DNA of 64,000 bases, from NCBI RefSeq assembly GCF_021354595.1, contig NZ_JADWYJ010000005.1, positions 1-64,000 on the forward strand. Reading direction: 5' to 3'. This document shows, piece after piece, positions 62,538 to 64,000 of this stretch. A model generated the notes under the pieces. That model saw only the letters and a list, made by a program, of their open reading frames with translations. It did not search any database and was not told the origin of the DNA. This stretch comes from Maribellus sp. CM-23. GTDB lineage: Bacteria; Bacteroidota; Bacteroidia; Bacteroidales; Prolixibacteraceae. How positions within the stretch are numbered: the stretch's first letter is position 1; each line of letters starts with the position of its first letter. A program made the position numbers and the translations under genes.

Positions 62538-63617
62538 ATGATAAAAATGAAACAATATAAAATTGCAATACTCGCATTATTATCAGTTGCTATTTTCGCC
62601 TGTCAGGGTGGTTATATCGACGAGATATCAAAAGTTGACCCGGGAACAGATGAGTCCGGTCCTGTGGTTACGGTAACTTCACCGGCAGGTGATGTAAATG
62701 CGCCGTCTGATGTGTCAGAAGTCAGCATTCAATTCGAAGTGGTGGACGACATCGAACTGAAATCGATTAGTGTTGAGTTGAATGGTACATCGCTTGGATC
62801 GTACGATCAATTTAAAGATTACAGAAGGTTTATTGGTGCTTATGCCGAAGAATTGGGCCTGGGAGATCACGTTCTTGAGATTGTGGCCACGGATATGGCT
62901 GGAAAGTCAACCACTCAGACCATAAACTTCAAGAAAATCAATACCATCAGGGACTTGATGAACGAAGCAGTGTTCCACATGGCTTTTAACGGCAACTATG
63001 TGGACGAAGTGAGTTCTGTTGCGGCAACGGTAGTTGGTACGCCTTCGCTGGGCACCGGTGGTGTTGATGGCGGATGCTATGTGGGAGCGCCCGATTCGTA
63101 CCTGACTTTTGATGGCACAGGACTTCAGTTCCCGGAATTTAGCGCAAGCTTTTTCCTGAATGTCACAGCTACACAAATAAGAGACAGAGCCGGTGTTCTG
63201 GTGATGAGCCCGGAAAACGCCAATTTCGACAACAGTCGGAAGTTCGGTTTCCGATTCTTTAGGGAAAATGGAGGCGGACTGCAGCAATTTAAACTGAATG
63301 CCGGAAACGGAACATCTGAAAAATGGTTTGACGGAGGCGCGGCTGCACGGGTTAATCCGGCAACTACTGAATGGGTTCATTTTGTGTTCACGATTTCAGC
63401 TACCGGAGCCAAAGTGTATATTGACGGAGTATTGGTGAAAGAAGATACATTTAGCGGAGTAGATTGGACAGGTTGTGATATGCTGTCGATTATGTCGGGT
63501 GCACCAAGGTTTGCGAACTGGAATCACTTGTCCGACGAAAGCAAAATGGACGAACTGCTGATTTACGACCGGGTACTTACTCAGGCTGAAATTGATCTGC
63601 TGGGTTTACTTAATTAA
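62538..63617 (+). CDS. Surface lipoprotein with Ig-like and LamG/concanavalin-like domains
   Basis: The 359-residue protein has a lipoprotein signal (VAIFAC22 QGG). An Ig-like/Big-type domain (about 40-135: VVTVTSPAGDVNAPSDVSEV in part) ends in ATDMAGKSTTQTINFKK. A LamG-like jelly-roll domain then runs from about 145 to the end (FHMAFNGNYVDEVS, WVHFVFTISATGAKVYIDGVLV, MDELLIYDRVLTQAEIDLL). LamG-like domains bind or hydrolyse glycans in PULs; here no catalytic residues were identified, so capture is more likely. It is the third gene of the PUL transcript. An alternative ATG lies 3 codons downstream. Confidence 0.83.
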   Translation: MIKMKQYKIAILALLSVAIFACQGGYIDEISKVDPGTDESGPVVTVTSPAGDVNAPSDVSEVSIQFEVVDDIELKSISVELNGTSLGSYDQFKDYRRFIGAYAEELGLGDHVLEIVATDMAGKSTTQTINFKKINTIRDLMNEAVFHMAFNGNYVDEVSSVAATVVGTPSLGTGGVDGGCYVGAPDSYLTFDGTGLQFPEFSASFFLNVTATQIRDRAGVLVMSPENANFDNSRKFGFRFFRENGGGLQQFKLNAGNGTSEKWFDGGAAARVNPATTEWVHFVFTISATGAKVYIDGVLVKEDTFSGVDWTGCDMLSIMSGAPRFANWNHLSDESKMDELLIYDRVLTQAEIDLLGLLN

Positions 63618-63781
63618 ACCAGTAGGCGACGAACTAGTAACTCCGGTATTCTCCGGAAGGAAACATGATTCGGGCCAGAGTATGGTGAAAGAGTTTTTTT
63701 AAAAAGCCCTTACGGCCGATAAAATAATACGGATAATGAAGGACGGTTGAGAAACCGCCTTCGTATCCAGCGATCTTATCA

Positions 63782-63816
63782 GACCCCACCGTAGAAATAC
63801 GGAGGGGTCATTTTTC
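63782..63816 (+). terminator. Terminator after the LamG-like lipoprotein
   Basis: GACCCCACCGTA pairs with TACGGAGGGGTC (one A-A mismatch) around a GAAA loop and is followed by ATTTTT. It lies between the third PUL 2 gene and the truncated lipoprotein gene. Confidence 0.85.
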
Positions 63817-63859
63817 AAATGAACGTTACTACTTTTAATTGGATTTTTTCTTACTACCG

Positions 63860-64000
63860 ATGCGTACTATTTTCCTGTTATTTTTTGTGAGTTCTTTGCT
63901 GTTCTTTTCTTGCAGTAAAGATGATTCGGGTTCAGAACCGGTTCCTGAGAAACTGGGGATTACCTATGTTTACATTGGGGAGACAGCCTTGGTTGAGAAG
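63860..64000 (+). CDS. Lipoprotein, N-terminal part only (cut by window edge)
   Basis: The frame starts with ATG at 63860 and is open to the window end, giving 47 residues. It has a short hydrophobic leader with a lipobox ending in FFSC19 SKDD, then SGSEPVPEKLGITYVYIGE. It is thus a surface or periplasmic lipoprotein and probably a further PUL 2 gene, although a terminator lies upstream. The function cannot be judged. Confidence 0.7.
   Translation, partial: MRTIFLLFFVSSLLFFSCSKDDSGSEPVPEKLGITYVYIGETALVEK

Noticed and set aside
1..64000. CRISPR arrays, tRNA or rRNA genes
   Set aside because: No regularly spaced repeats, cloverleaf-like sequences or conserved rRNA stretches were recognised by eye. 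A covariance-model search could still find small RNAs.

Overview
The window comes from a Bacteroidota chromosome. It carries two SusC/SusD polysaccharide-utilisation loci (PULs), an atpD-atpC pair without the other ATP synthase genes, a short 80-residue epsilon subunit, an HYC/CC/PP-type cysteine protein, many lipoproteins with a Cys near residue 20, and promoter-like TAnnTTTG elements. The overall flavour suggests a Marinilabiliales/Prolixibacteraceae-like organism, but that family guess is inference and is not proved by anything seen here. No rRNA, tRNA or CRISPR array was recognised.

Layout. Positions 1-5.6 kb hold the end of an IS3-type transposase gene and then housekeeping or envelope genes: a Spy/CpxP-like chaperone, an S41 processing protease, an MscS channel, a DNPH1-like nucleotide hydrolase and a secreted propeller protein. 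A secreted sugar isomerase-like protein follows at 5.8-6.7 kb.

From 6.9 to 23.0 kb every gene lies on the minus strand and nearly all concern copper or silver. They include a complete CusCBA-type RND efflux system, a CPC-motif P1B ATPase with three Cys/Met metal-binding modules instead of HMA domains, and two periplasmic HMA proteins. There are also several tiny metal-binding proteins, a PII-like protein, and two paralogous regulators in which an HMA domain (CxxC) is fused directly to an AraC-type DNA-binding domain. A CoA-disulfide-reductase/rhodanese protein closes the block. A second RND system on the plus strand at 23.4-29.0 kb lacks the CusA methionine and looks like the divalent-metal (CzcA) type.

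Positions 29.0-30.1 kb are AT-rich and gene-poor. A compact four-gene PUL without enzymes follows at 30.1-37.6 kb (TIG/NHL lipoprotein, SusC, SusD, SusE-position lipoprotein). It is bounded on the right by a strong terminator and a short gene remnant. Next come a minus-strand YceI-porin-YceI-Rrf2 cluster (37.9-40.8 kb), a secreted isoaspartate methyltransferase, a PQQ-type propeller, an MMPL/RND exporter coupled to a prenyl diphosphate synthase, and atpD-atpC. A GT9 glycosyltransferase and a tightly packed START-DUF2062-SDR-epimerase-LytS-LytTR cluster complete this stretch.

At the right edge a 968-residue membrane-spanning one-component regulator (propellers, Y_Y_Y domain, LuxR-type HTH) is divergent from a second PUL (SusC, SusD, LamG-like lipoprotein), and a new lipoprotein gene is cut by the window end. 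The most unusual material is the copper island: HMA-AraC regulators, a variant PII protein co-transcribed with one of them, five copies of the small Cys/Met module, and an enlarged CusA with extra membrane helices.
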